38,033 nucleotides of DNA from Acidobacteriota bacterium. GTDB taxonomy: Bacteria; Acidobacteriota; Terriglobia; Bryobacterales; Bryobacteraceae. The notes below the pieces were generated by a model that was not told where the DNA came from, did not search any database, and saw nothing but the letters and a program-made list of their open reading frames with translations. The stretch lies in assembly GCA_947470805.1 (NCBI GenBank), contig CANIVU010000087.1, positions 1 to 38,033 of the forward strand, written 5' to 3'. Of the stretch, positions 1 through 8,786 are shown in pieces; position 1 is the stretch's first letter; each line of letters begins with the position of its first letter. A program made the position numbers and the translations under genes.

Positions 1-543
1 AAAAACATTCACTCTGCCCTGGAGCCGAACGGCCGGGCCATCATCCTGGTGCCCGAAGGCCAGAGCATTTACGGGTCGCTGGACGAAGCGTTGGGGCATC
101 ATCTTCGCTACTCCGAAGAGTTGCTGCACCAACGTATGACCGAAGCCGGCTTCGTCGTGGAGGAGATGCTGCGCTTCAATCGCATGTCTCGTCCCGGTTG
201 GTGGCTCAACGGTAAGGTCCTCAACAAGACCGACATCAGCCGCTTTCAGCTCAAAAACTTCGACCGTTTGGTCTGGCTGTGGCGCCGCATCGACAGATTC
301 CTCCCGTGGCGTCCGGTCTCCATCATTGCGATCGGCCGCAAGCCGGCCTCGAAATCGACCCCCGACCGGCACTTGGACCGCGCCGGCCAACTCGCTCCCG
401 AGTACGTTGCGGAGGCGGGCGGCCGTCTAGGATTGTTGGAAGCGATTCCAGTTCCGCGGGAGGAACACGCACACGCAGGCCCCAAACTGGCACTGCCGAG
501 CGGTTCCGACTCCGCCGGCCGCCGCCACACCGACGTGCGCTAG
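1..543 (+). CDS. C-terminal part of a class I SAM-dependent methyltransferase (5' truncated)
   Basis: The frame is open from base 1 and stops at 541-543, so the start and the SAM-binding core lie outside the window. The visible part contains a VPEGQ-YGSLDEALGHHLRYS segment, then F-V-V-E-E-M-x-R-F-N-R, PGWWLNGK and LVWLWRRIDRFLPW, ending in SIIAIGRK. This is the C-terminal pattern of type-11 methyltransferases, often fused to or beside glycosyltransferases for cell-surface glycans; here the family is recalled, not searched. About 65 further residues after IGRK are Arg/Pro/Ala-rich and not typical, so the reading frame may have lost its original stop. No ribosome site or terminator is evident before the next gene 78 bp downstream. 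Family confidence is good; substrate is unknown. Confidence 0.7.
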   Translation, partial: KNIHSALEPNGRAIILVPEGQSIYGSLDEALGHHLRYSEELLHQRMTEAGFVVEEMLRFNRMSRPGWWLNGKVLNKTDISRFQLKNFDRLVWLWRRIDRFLPWRPVSIIAIGRKPASKSTPDRHLDRAGQLAPEYVAEAGGRLGLLEAIPVPREEHAHAGPKLALPSGSDSAGRRHTDVR

Positions 544-621
544 CGCCTCGGCGGTTGCAGTTCCACCCGAAGGCCACGTACTTTTCTGAGAGCTTTTCCT
601 CCACGCGCCCACTAGAACTAT

Positions 622-3180
622 ATGGTGGCGCCGCCCTTGGAACGGAAGTTCGTCTGGAATGAGCCCATGGTCATCCCGGCCATCGGGATGGCCACCGGTG
701 TCTTCGGCGAACGTCTGCTCCCCTTTTCCTGGCTCGAAATCGGCATCGCCGGCGTGCTTTTTACGCTCTTTGCTATCCTCCCGGGCTCCACTGCCCGCCG
801 CCGCACCGCCATCGGTCTTGCCTGTTGCGCCCTCGGCATCGGCACCGCCATCTGGCACCGCCCCGGCCCGCCTCCGGTCATCGACGCCTCCGCCTCGGAA
901 ACCGTCATTCTCGCAGGCTGCATCGTCGAACCCTCCGTCTTCTCCGAAAACCGCGAGCAGTTCACCATGGAACTCGCCCCCGGCGCCCGCGGCCGCGTCT
1001 CGCTGAACCTCCGCGAAGGCCAATCCGCTCCGCGCTTCCACTACGGCCAGCGCGTCGAACTGGAAGGGCGCGTCCGCCCGCCCCACAACTTCGGCAACCC
1101 CGGCGCGTTCGATTTCGAAGGCTATCTCGCCCGCCGCCAGATCTTCTGGAACATCTCCACCCGCACCGGCGCCGAAGCCAAACTCCTCCCCGGCGATTGC
1201 GGCTCCGCGTTCGAAGGCTGGCTCTTCGGCCTCCGATCGGCCGCCCTCGAACGCCTCGAATCCCTCTACAAAAACGACGCCTACAAGACGATCATGATGC
1301 AGGCCATCCTCACCGGCGAAAGCACCCGCCTGGAAAAGGCCTGGACCGAACACTACCGCCGCACCGGTACCTATCACGCCCTCGTCATCAGCGGCCTCCA
1401 TCTCACCGTCCTCGCCGGCTATCTGCTCGTCCTGCTCCGCTACACCACCGGACGCCCCGCCCTGTCGATGATCCTCGCCTTCCTCGCCGCCTGGACCTAC
1501 GCCGGCGCCAGCGGCATGACAGCCCCCATCGGCCGCGCCGCCGGCGGATTCACGCTCTTCCTGCTCAGCCGCCACTGGCACCGCCAAACCCACATTCTCA
1601 ACTCCCTCGCCACCGTCGTCGCCTGCTTCCTCCTCATCGACCCCGGCCAGCTCTTCGAAGGCAGTTTCCTCCTCAGTGTCCTCAGCGTGCTCGCCATCGG
1701 CGCCCTCGCCGGCCCCATGTTCGAGGCCTACACCCGCCCCGTCGTCATGGGCTTCCGCGAACTCGGCCGCGATCAAACCGACGTTGATCTCGACTGGCAT
1801 ATCTGCTCCATGCGGGTCGAAGCCCGCCTCATCGCCCAAACCATCGCCGTCTGGACCCGCATCTCTGAAAAACACTGCATCACCTTCATCGCCCTCTGCG
1901 TGCAGACGTTCTTCCACCTCTACGAAATCTTCATGCTCTCTGCCGTCGTCCAGGTGGCCCTTGCCCTGCCCATGGCCGTGTTCTTCCACCGCGTCTCGCT
2001 CAGCGGCATGGCCGCCAACGTCGTCATCGTGCCCGTCATGAACGCTGTCGTCGTCATCGGCTTCATCGCCATCCTCACTAATCTCACTCCCCTCGCCTGG
2101 GTCGCCGGGGCGCTCCTCGAATTCTCCCGCCGCGTCGCCGAATTCTGCTCCGGCCTCGAACCCGACTGGCGCATCCCCGACCCTCCCCTCTGGCTCGCCC
2201 TCGCATTCACCGCCGCCCTCGTCGTCCTCGCCATGGTCGCCCGCCGCCCCTCCGGGCTCCGCACCGCCGCCTTCGCCGCCGTCTGCCTGCTCTTCATCAC
2301 GCTCGTCGTCCACCCCTTCCCGCCCTCCATCGCCCCCGGCCAGCTCGAAGTCACCATGGTCGACGTCGGCCAGGGCGATTCCGTCCTCGTCATAACTCCC
2401 GAAGGCCGCACCGTCATCGTCGATGGCGGCGGCGTCCCCGGCTTCAAGGGCCGCCCCAAGCCCAAACTCGACATCGGCGAAGACGTCATCTCTTCCTACC
2501 TATGGACCCGCTCCGTCCAACGCATCGACGTCCTCGCCCTCACCCACGCCCACGAGGATCACAGCGGCGGCCTCGCCGCCCTCATCGTCAATTTCCGCCC
2601 CAAGGAACTGTGGATCGGCGCCATGGGCGAATCCGCTGTCTGGCAAAAACTCCGCGCGGTTGCCGAATCCCACGGCGTCAGAATCGTCCCCCGCCTCGCC
2701 GGCGAACAGTTTAATCTCGGTGGCGCCGCCTTCCAGGTCCTCGCCCCATTCCCCGATCACGTGCCCGACGTCATCCCCCGCAATAACGACTCGCTCGTCC
2801 TCTCCGTCCGGCTCGGCACCCGGTCTTTCCTGCTCACCGGCGACGCGGAAAAGGAGATCGAATGGCGACTCGTCGACAACGGCTCCGTCCCGCCCGTCGA
2901 CGTCTTAAAGCTCGGCCACCACGGTAGCCGGACCTCTTCCACCGCGGACTTTCTCGACAAAGCCCACCCCACCTTTGCCGTCGTCTCCGCCGGGCTCGAT
3001 AATCTCTATCACCACCCGCACCCCGACGTCATGGCGCGCCTCGAACAGCGCAACGTACGCGTCCTGCGAACGGACCGCGGCGGTCAGATCCGCTTCCTCA
3101 CCGATGGGAAACACTTGGACGTCACCGCCTTCCGCGGCCTCCGTCCCATCGATGCGCAGACACTCACCGCCGCGCGGTGA
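622..3180 (+). CDS. comEC: ComEC/Rec2 family DNA internalization channel
   Basis: This 852-residue protein has the standard ComEC layout. An N-terminal hydrophobic stretch and DUF4131-like OB region (about residues 10-190) comes first, then the polytopic 'Competence' core (about 225-520, with the H-x-L-V-I-S-G-L-H signature near 253-262). A metallo-beta-lactamase-like domain (about 575-835) follows. The lactamase metal ligands are visible as H642-x-H644-x-D646-H647, preceded by VDVGQGDS and followed by GHHGS. ComEC forms the inner-membrane pore for single-stranded DNA during natural transformation, and the lactamase domain is thought to degrade one strand. The ATG at 622 has no clear Shine-Dalgarno sequence; a second ATG 15 codons in is possible. 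The gene stands alone, without comEA or pil genes. Codons mostly end in C. Confidence 0.93.
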   Translation: MVAPPLERKFVWNEPMVIPAIGMATGVFGERLLPFSWLEIGIAGVLFTLFAILPGSTARRRTAIGLACCALGIGTAIWHRPGPPPVIDASASETVILAGCIVEPSVFSENREQFTMELAPGARGRVSLNLREGQSAPRFHYGQRVELEGRVRPPHNFGNPGAFDFEGYLARRQIFWNISTRTGAEAKLLPGDCGSAFEGWLFGLRSAALERLESLYKNDAYKTIMMQAILTGESTRLEKAWTEHYRRTGTYHALVISGLHLTVLAGYLLVLLRYTTGRPALSMILAFLAAWTYAGASGMTAPIGRAAGGFTLFLLSRHWHRQTHILNSLATVVACFLLIDPGQLFEGSFLLSVLSVLAIGALAGPMFEAYTRPVVMGFRELGRDQTDVDLDWHICSMRVEARLIAQTIAVWTRISEKHCITFIALCVQTFFHLYEIFMLSAVVQVALALPMAVFFHRVSLSGMAANVVIVPVMNAVVVIGFIAILTNLTPLAWVAGALLEFSRRVAEFCSGLEPDWRIPDPPLWLALAFTAALVVLAMVARRPSGLRTAAFAAVCLLFITLVVHPFPPSIAPGQLEVTMVDVGQGDSVLVITPEGRTVIVDGGGVPGFKGRPKPKLDIGEDVISSYLWTRSVQRIDVLALTHAHEDHSGGLAALIVNFRPKELWIGAMGESAVWQKLRAVAESHGVRIVPRLAGEQFNLGGAAFQVLAPFPDHVPDVIPRNNDSLVLSVRLGTRSFLLTGDAEKEIEWRLVDNGSVPPVDVLKLGHHGSRTSSTADFLDKAHPTFAVVSAGLDNLYHHPHPDVMARLEQRNVRVLRTDRGGQIRFLTDGKHLDVTAFRGLRPIDAQTLTAAR

Positions 3181-3181
3181 A

Positions 3182-3328
3182 CTACATCTCCAAACTGGAG
3201 CCTTGCGATCCGCCGCTACGGACGTACACGCCCAGTAGCCAACAGAAAAAAAGGAACCAGCAAGCGAGCGACGTGACGACGGAGAACACGCCCGGGAGCT
3301 GGCGGCGCTTTGCGTAGGGAGCCGACAT
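3182..3328 (-). CDS. 48-residue single-pass membrane microprotein
   Basis: The reading frame begins at ATG 3328 and ends with TAG one base past the comEC stop on the other strand. A textbook ribosome site, GGAGG, sits five bases before the ATG (3334-3338). The product has a basic N-terminus (YAKRRQLPG), one hydrophobic helix (about residues 14-37, ending WFLFFCWLLGVYV) and a short Ser/Gly tail. That is an N-in single transmembrane protein. I do not recognise a family. It lies 79 bp downstream of the SDR gene in the same direction, so it could be its last operon gene or use the weak promoter noted at 3360-3388. The strong ribosome site and the membrane pattern argue against a chance frame, but without homologues this remains a prediction. 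Confidence 0.6.
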   Translation of the reverse strand: MSAPYAKRRQLPGVFSVVTSLACWFLFFCWLLGVYVRSGGSQGSSLEM

Positions 3329-3359
3329 ATTTTCCTCCAGGTGTCATCCCTCGATCGGG

Positions 3360-3388
3360 ATAAAAGATGGACGTCGCACTCCCCGCAA
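3360..3388 (-). promoter_or_regulatory. weak sigma-70-like promoter candidate for the microprotein
   Basis: On the minus strand TTGCGG (3383-3388) is followed after exactly 17 bp by TTTTAT (3360-3365), about 30 bp upstream of the microprotein ATG. The match is only 3/6 and 4/6 to consensus, so this is suggestive at most. Confidence 0.2.
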
Positions 3389-3407
3389 TCGGTTGCGAAA
3401 AAATCCT

Positions 3408-4211
3408 TTACCCGCCCGATGCCCACGCCGTCCGGAACTCCGGATACAGCGTCAACCCGCCGCAGGCAAACAGCGTCTGGCCGGTAATATACGAAGCCTC
3501 GTCCGACGCCAAAAATGCGAAAACCGCCGCAATTTCGCTCGCCTCGCCAGGACGTCCCATCGGAATGTGGCTCTCCACCTCCGCCCGTGCCTTCGCATCG
3601 CCGGTCCAGGACGCGTTGATCGGCGTAACAATCGCGCCCGGCCCCACCGCGTTCACACGGATGCCCCGGTCGGCATATTCCAGCGCCAGCGTCTTCGTCA
3701 GGTTCTCCATCCCGCCCTTGGTGATTGAATAGCTCAGATACTTCGGCTTCGGAATGATCTCGTGGACCGACGAGTTGTTCAAAATCACCCCGCCCCGCCC
3801 CTGCTGCAGAAACAGCCGCAACGCTTCCCGCGAACACAGAAACGGTCCGCGCAGATTCACGCCCAGAACTTTGTCGAAGTCCGCCGCCGTCATCTCGTGC
3901 GATGGCGCCGGTTTTTGAATCCCGGCGTTATTGATCAATACGTCGATCGAGCCGAACTCCTTCACAAACGCGCCAAACATCGCCTGCACCTGTTCCTCGT
4001 TCGAAACATCGGCCGCCACAATCATCTCCCTGCCCGCCGCGCCCTGCCGCGCCGCCGCCGCCTGTCGCGCCGTTTCCTCGGCCCCCTCCGGCCCGCCGAT
4101 GTAGTTGATGCCTACGTTGGCGCCCTCCGCCGCGAACCGGATGGCGATGCCTCGTCCGATCCCAGACGACGCGCCCGTAATCAGTACATTCTTGCCCTGT
4201 AGTCGTGCCAT
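3408..4211 (-). CDS. SDR family NAD(P)-dependent oxidoreductase (glucose 1-dehydrogenase-like)
   Basis: This 267-residue protein is a classical short-chain dehydrogenase. The nucleotide-binding motif TGASSGIG is at residues 12-19, NNAG at 94-97, the catalytic serines at about 147-148 and Y161-x3-K165. The C-terminal end has the usual SDR GQTLFACGGLT element. These residues support a soluble Rossmann-fold NAD(P)H-dependent alcohol/ketone oxidoreductase. The overall look is close to proteins labelled glucose 1-dehydrogenase or 3-oxoacyl-ACP reductase, but the substrate cannot be read from sequence. The start is set at the ATG at 4211 because MARLQGKNVLITG begins there and GAGGAG lies just upstream; the frame stays open for 34 more codons without similarity. 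It is divergent from the 4321 gene across 109 bp. Confidence 0.92.
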   Translation of the reverse strand: MARLQGKNVLITGASSGIGRGIAIRFAAEGANVGINYIGGPEGAEETARQAAAARQGAAGREMIVAADVSNEEQVQAMFGAFVKEFGSIDVLINNAGIQKPAPSHEMTAADFDKVLGVNLRGPFLCSREALRLFLQQGRGGVILNNSSVHEIIPKPKYLSYSITKGGMENLTKTLALEYADRGIRVNAVGPGAIVTPINASWTGDAKARAEVESHIPMGRPGEASEIAAVFAFLASDEASYITGQTLFACGGLTLYPEFRTAWASGG

Positions 4212-4320
4212 GTACGCTCTCCTCGGTCCATTATCCCTGTCCGCGCCGTCAGCGTTGGCGCGAACGTGGCAAAATAGTAGGTTGGTGCGGCATTCTCCGC
4301 CATCCATCCCCACAACCCCA

Positions 4321-7300
4321 ATGAAGTCTGGCGATAATCTTTCTCTCTCCTTTGGCCTGCATTTTGAAGACCTCTATACGTCGGAGGGCCTGGCCAAGGT
4401 CGACGTAGCCTTCCAGCGGTTTCTTGAAGCTGGCGACGCGGCGCTGCTGCCCCAACTCCTGGCGGCGCGCGTGGATCCCAAATCCCTCGCCCGCAAGGCC
4501 GAGTCGGAACTGATCCTCTCCCTCGCGCCCCACTTGGAGGACTTCCTCGGCGAACTCTTCCAGATTCAATCGGAGATCCGCGCCCTCCAGAACCAGCACG
4601 CCGAACTCGCGCCGCTCTATACCGTCAAGCGCACCTTCATTCAGCGCAAGGCCCTGACGTCCATCAAGGAAGCCGACGCCCAGCACCTCCACGGCCACAC
4701 CCTCCAGGTCGAACTGGAAACCTACATGGGCGAACCGCTCTCGGAGCTCGCCTACGCCCGCGCCGTCACCAAGTGGCTCGATGACGCCGCCGGCCACGCC
4801 CATCACCTCGACGTCGCCGCCAAATACGCCGCCTGGGCCCACTACACCAAGCCCGGCAAGGAAAAGCACAAGTCCGGCATTCTCTTCAAAAAGCCGCACA
4901 AACTCGAGTTCGAAAAGCTCGTCCCCGTCGAGTCGATCACCGAAAACAACGCCGCCCGGTTCGTTTTCCCCGAACACGAATGGCGCCACCGCGAAGGCTT
5001 CGGCCTCACGGACTCCGGTACCGATCTCACCGGCGCCCTCGACGAAGCCAACTACTGCATCCACTGCCACAACCAGGGCAAGGACTCCTGCTCCACCGGC
5101 CTCCGCGAGAAAACCGGCGAGTTCAAGAAGTCCCACTTCGGCGTCACCCTGAACGGCTGCCCGCTCGAAGAGAAGATCTCCGAATTCCACCTGTCGATGA
5201 CCCGCGGCAACACCGTCGGCGCCCTCGGCATCATCACCATCGATAACCCGCTCTGCGCCGGCACCGGCCACCGCATCTGCAACGACTGCATGAAGTCCTG
5301 CGTCTTCCAGAAGCAGGAACCGGTCAACATTCCGCAGGCCGAAACCCGGTCGCTCAAAGAGGTGCTCAACCTCACCTGGGGCTTCGAAGTCTACTCGCTG
5401 CTCACCCGCTGGAACCCGCTCAACTTCAATCGGCCCCTGCCCAAAGCCGACACCGGCTACAAGATCCTAGTCGTCGGCCTCGGCCCGGCCGGCTACTCGC
5501 TCGCCCACCACCTGTTGAACGACGGCCACACCGTCTGCGCCGTCGACGGCCTCAAAATCGAACCCCTCCCCGAACACCTCTCCGGTGTCGATGCCTACGG
5601 GAACAAGAAGCCCTTCCGCGCCATTCGCGAGATCCACGAGATCTACGAATCGCTCGACGACCGCATCATGGCTGGCTTCGGCGGCGTCGCCGAATACGGC
5701 ATCACCGTTCGCTGGGACAAGAACTTCCTCAAGGTCATCCGCCTCTTAATCGAGCGCCGCCGTACCTTCGCCATGTTCGGCGGCGTCCGCTTCGGCGGGT
5801 CGATCACCGTCGATAGCGCTTTCGACCTCGGCTTCGATCACATCGCCCTCTGCGCCGGTGCCGGCCGTCCGACCGTGATTCCGATGAAGAACGGCCTCGC
5901 CCGCGGCGTCCGCCAGGCGTCGGACTTCCTCATGGCCCTGCAGTTGACCGGTGCCGCCCGCGGCAACTCCATCGCCAATCTTCAGCTCCGCCTCCCCGCC
6001 GTGGTCATCGGTGGCGGTTTGACGGCCGTCGATACGGCCACCGAATCGCTCGCCTACTACCCGGTTCAGGTGAAGAAGTTCATGGAGCGCTACGAAACGC
6101 TCTGTGCCGCCAACACCGAAGCCGCCGTCCGCGCCATCTGGAACGAAGAAGAAAACATCATCGCCGACGAGTTCCTTGCCCACGCCCGCGCCATTCGCGC
6201 CGAGGACGACAAGGCCGCCGCCGAAGGCCGCAACCCGGTCTACCTGAAGCTCCTCCAGTCCTGGGGCGGCGTCACGCTCGCCTACCGCCGCCGGATGATC
6301 GATTCGCCGTCCTACACGCTGAATCACGAAGAAATCGCCAAGGCGCTCGAAGAAGGGATTCACTTTGCTGAATGCCTCTCGCCCGAAGAAGTCGCCGTCG
6401 ATCGCTTCGGCCATGCCTATTCGATCACCATGTCGAAGCTCGCCTTCGACGCCGAGAAGAATAAACTCGTCAGCACCGGCGAAACCGCCGTTCTCCCGGC
6501 CAAGTCCATTCTGGTCGCCGCCGGCACCCAGCCCAATACCGTTTTGGAACGGGAAGACGCCACCAACTTCATGTTGGACGGCAAGTACTTCCAGGCGCTC
6601 GACGAGAATGGCGATCCGGTCAAACCGGAACGCGTCGCCAAGCCGAACGATGTGCGCGTGTTGACCTCGCTCCGGGCCGATGGCCGCGCCATCAGCTTCT
6701 TCGGCGATCTCCACCCCTCCTTCAGCGGCAACGTCGTGAAGGCCTTCGGCAGCGCCAAACAGGGCTACCCGGTCGTCAGCCGCATCCTCGCCGCCCGCCG
6801 CAATCCGGAAGGCGTCACCGGCGCCGAGATGATTCAGAAACTGAACGGCGAGATGCGCGCCGTAGTCTCCGACGTCATTCGCCTCACGCCGAACATCGTG
6901 GAAATCGTGGTGAAGGCTCCCCTCGCCGCCCGGGCGTTCAATCCGGGCCAGTTCTACCGCCTGCAGAACTTCGAAACCATCTGCCCGCGCACCCCGGAAA
7001 CGGTGTTGGCCATGGAAGGTCTCGCCCTCACCGGCGCCTCCGTGGACCGCGAAGCCGGAACGCTCTCGACCATCGTCCTTGAAATGGGCGGTTCGTCCGA
7101 CCTTTGCTCCCTGCTCCGCAAAGGCGAACCGGTTGTCCTGATGGGACCCACCGGCACGCCAACGGAGACCCCGGGTAAGGAGACGGTCCTCCTCGTCGGA
7201 GGCGGCCTCGGCAACGCCGTGTTGTTCTCCATCGGCCAGACGCTCCGCGCCAACGGCAGCAACGTTATCTACTTCGCCGGCTACAAGAAGTCGATTGATC

Positions 7301-7851
7301 GCTATAAGATAGAGGAGATTGAGCGCGCCGCCGACGTCATCGTCTGGTGCTGCGACGAAGCTCCGGGCTTCACCCCCACCCGCGCCCAGGACCGCGCTTT
7401 CGTCGGCAACATCGTCGCCGCCATGGAAGCCTACGGCAAGGGTGCGCTGCACGCAGAAGGCGACGATTCGTCGCTCAAGCTACAGGATGTGGACCGCGTG
7501 ATCGCCATCGGCTCTGATGGGATGATGGCCGCCGTCGCCCGCGCCCGCCACGGCATCCTGGCTCCGTATCTGACCAAGAAGCCGCAGGGCATCGGGTCCA
7601 TCAACTCGCCCATGCAGTGCATGATGAAGGAGATCTGCGCGCAGTGTCTCCAGCTGCATCGCGATCCGGACACGGGTAAGGAAACGGTGGTCTTCTCCTG
7701 CTTCAACCAGGACCAATCGCTCGACCACGTCGACTGGGCCAGCCTCCGCCAGCGTCTCAGCCAGAACTCGACCCAGGAGAAGCTGACCAAGCTCTGGATC
7801 GACCGCTGCCTGAAACAGCTCGGCCTGCGCCCCGAACTCGCCGCAAAGTAA
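4321..7851 (+). CDS. large Fe-S/FAD pyridine nucleotide oxidoreductase: GltD/NfnL-like half fused to PyrK/NfnS-like half
   Basis: The 1176-residue protein has several parts. An N-terminal region of about 240 residues is unassigned. A cysteine-rich Fe-S region follows (C246-x2-C249-x7-C257, C280, C312, C320-x2-C323-x3-C327). An FAD Rossmann motif VVGLGPAG lies at 384-391, and a second dinucleotide motif VVIGGGLTAVD at 561-571. From about 845 there is an FNR/DHODH electron-transfer-like domain (FNPGQFYRL; LLVGGGLGNAV near 957-967). The end has C1100-x5-C1106-x2-C1109-x17-C1127, the PyrK-type [2Fe-2S] spacing. It thus joins in one chain the two halves that form heterodimers in NfnSL/SudAB transhydrogenases. 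A soluble NAD(P)H-linked electron-transfer role is inferred; the acceptor is unknown. The start is the ATG where conserved-looking sequence begins; upstream in-frame codons overlap the divergent SDR gene. No ribosome site is obvious. Confidence 0.85.
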   Translation: MKSGDNLSLSFGLHFEDLYTSEGLAKVDVAFQRFLEAGDAALLPQLLAARVDPKSLARKAESELILSLAPHLEDFLGELFQIQSEIRALQNQHAELAPLYTVKRTFIQRKALTSIKEADAQHLHGHTLQVELETYMGEPLSELAYARAVTKWLDDAAGHAHHLDVAAKYAAWAHYTKPGKEKHKSGILFKKPHKLEFEKLVPVESITENNAARFVFPEHEWRHREGFGLTDSGTDLTGALDEANYCIHCHNQGKDSCSTGLREKTGEFKKSHFGVTLNGCPLEEKISEFHLSMTRGNTVGALGIITIDNPLCAGTGHRICNDCMKSCVFQKQEPVNIPQAETRSLKEVLNLTWGFEVYSLLTRWNPLNFNRPLPKADTGYKILVVGLGPAGYSLAHHLLNDGHTVCAVDGLKIEPLPEHLSGVDAYGNKKPFRAIREIHEIYESLDDRIMAGFGGVAEYGITVRWDKNFLKVIRLLIERRRTFAMFGGVRFGGSITVDSAFDLGFDHIALCAGAGRPTVIPMKNGLARGVRQASDFLMALQLTGAARGNSIANLQLRLPAVVIGGGLTAVDTATESLAYYPVQVKKFMERYETLCAANTEAAVRAIWNEEENIIADEFLAHARAIRAEDDKAAAEGRNPVYLKLLQSWGGVTLAYRRRMIDSPSYTLNHEEIAKALEEGIHFAECLSPEEVAVDRFGHAYSITMSKLAFDAEKNKLVSTGETAVLPAKSILVAAGTQPNTVLEREDATNFMLDGKYFQALDENGDPVKPERVAKPNDVRVLTSLRADGRAISFFGDLHPSFSGNVVKAFGSAKQGYPVVSRILAARRNPEGVTGAEMIQKLNGEMRAVVSDVIRLTPNIVEIVVKAPLAARAFNPGQFYRLQNFETICPRTPETVLAMEGLALTGASVDREAGTLSTIVLEMGGSSDLCSLLRKGEPVVLMGPTGTPTETPGKETVLLVGGGLGNAVLFSIGQTLRANGSNVIYFAGYKKSIDRYKIEEIERAADVIVWCCDEAPGFTPTRAQDRAFVGNIVAAMEAYGKGALHAEGDDSSLKLQDVDRVIAIGSDGMMAAVARARHGILAPYLTKKPQGIGSINSPMQCMMKEICAQCLQLHRDPDTGKETVVFSCFNQDQSLDHVDWASLRQRLSQNSTQEKLTKLWIDRCLKQLGLRPELAAK

Positions 7852-8269
7852 ACCCTCTGGCCGGCCGGGCCTTGCCCGAGCTCGCCGAACCCCAACCCGT
7901 AGCGGACAGGTCGGCCCTTCTGGTCGACCTGGTCCCGAGTTCGGCCACGTCGCCAGCTATATCCGTCCAGGTGCCGCGCCCCGAGCGCGCCGCGCCAACG
8001 AACCTCCCCAACCCGGTACTTAAACACCGCACCCGGCGCCCCTCTCTTCCGCCCCCCCCTGCTCCGGCCATCCCGGCTGTTTTACGGAAAATTCTTAGCC
8101 TTCAGCCCTCCGAAAGGCCCGCGAAACCGGCAAAAAACATGCCTGTGGAAAAGTCAGTCACAAGGGAAGTTAGATTTATTTCTCCTTTCCCCTGAACTAC
8201 TTAGGGGGATCTTCGTTTCCGGTTATGGTGCAACTGCCTGCTAGTTTTATGGCTGGAGGTGCAAATATT
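7852..8269 (+). other. 418-bp intergenic region with hairpins; leader of the 8270 gene
   Basis: No convincing reading frame is present on either strand. A 7-bp inverted repeat (CAGGTCG 7907-7913 / CGACCTG 7925-7931) follows the oxidoreductase gene but has no T-run, so it is at best a weak terminator. An AT-rich stretch begins around 8080. A GG-N10-GC element resembling a sigma-54 site (8128-8143, CGGCAAAAAACATGCC) could drive the next gene, but such spacing is common by chance in GC-rich DNA. The inverted repeat at 8189-8207 is listed separately. Confidence 0.4.
8189..8207 (+). promoter_or_regulatory. inverted repeat CCCCT-N9-AGGGG in the leader of the 8270 gene
   Basis: A 5-bp perfect inverted repeat lies about 62 bp upstream of the next ATG in an AT-richer stretch. 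It could be an operator or an mRNA hairpin. No T-run follows, so it is not an intrinsic terminator. Confidence 0.3.
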
Positions 8270-8782
8270 ATGTCTGCACAAGGTGAGGTTCGGTACGGGA
8301 TTGAATCGCTGTACCTGTTCCCGTATTTCCAGACCCGTGAAGATTACCAGAAGGCGACCGGCGTGGAGCCCCCGAAATGGGACAGCACCCGGCCTCCCAA
8401 ATACTGGTTCGACCCGGCCGCGAAGGATTCGACGCGCCGGAATGTCACCTATGACCAGGTCATTGCCTATTCGGTCAGCGGCTCGCCGCTGTTCGATGAT
8501 AAAGGCAACCCGACCCTGGAACTGATGATGCTCAACAAGGACGAGGCCGCCGGTGTCAATATTCCGCCCAAAGGGCTGGGTATTGCCAATGTTCCCGGTG
8601 CCGACAAGCCGGAAATCCCGCCGCCGTTGCGGGCTCTCCACGCCGATGAGGAACTCTTCGTTCCCTTCGGTAGCATCGTCGCTGTCCGCGTCAAAGGCAC
8701 GCTGGAGACCGACCGTGGCTTCACCGAGGAGGACCGTTCCGTCCTCCTCGCCGTTGCCCGCAAGCTCGGCGTGACCCTCTAA
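8270..8782 (+). CDS. conserved-looking hypothetical protein, 170 residues
   Basis: I do not recognise a family. The protein is soluble and rich in charged and Pro residues, with no signal peptide, membrane helix or cysteine-metal motif. It has an N-terminal aromatic segment (YLFPYFQTREDY) and a C-terminal stretch (EELFVPFGSIVAVRVKGTL, then FTEEDRSVLLAVARKLG) that looks like a small beta-rich fold followed by a helix. The start is the ATG at 8270 because GGAGGT lies at 8255-8260, nine bases before it; in-frame ATGs at 8225 and 8249 lack such a site. It has its own long leader and ends 4 bp before the stop of the convergent gene, so it is probably monocistronic. Codon use matches its neighbours, and the strong ribosome site argues that it is expressed. 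Confidence 0.75.
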   Translation: MSAQGEVRYGIESLYLFPYFQTREDYQKATGVEPPKWDSTRPPKYWFDPAAKDSTRRNVTYDQVIAYSVSGSPLFDDKGNPTLELMMLNKDEAAGVNIPPKGLGIANVPGADKPEIPPPLRALHADEELFVPFGSIVAVRVKGTLETDRGFTEEDRSVLLAVARKLGVTL

Positions 8783-8786
8783 CCTG

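Noticed and set aside
427-2313. Open frame of 628 codons on the minus strand opposite comEC
   Set aside because: Its product is Gly/Asp/Glu-rich with no domain, as expected from the antisense of a C-ending codon gene; comEC has clear motifs.
5746-7452. Open frame of 568 codons on the minus strand opposite the large oxidoreductase
   Set aside because: Same cause: antisense of a GC-rich gene with conserved cofactor motifs; no ribosome site or recognisable family.
8128-8143. Sigma-54 promoter CGGCAAAAAACATGCC
   Set aside because: Spacing is right, but only a partial match and no TGTCC-type dyad upstream; kept only as a remark on the intergenic region.
8090-8160. Possible c-di-GMP (GEMM-type) riboswitch
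   Set aside because: A GAAA loop and GCGAAACCGGC recall parts of the consensus, but the required upstream GCAAACC element and the P1b arrangement are not found.
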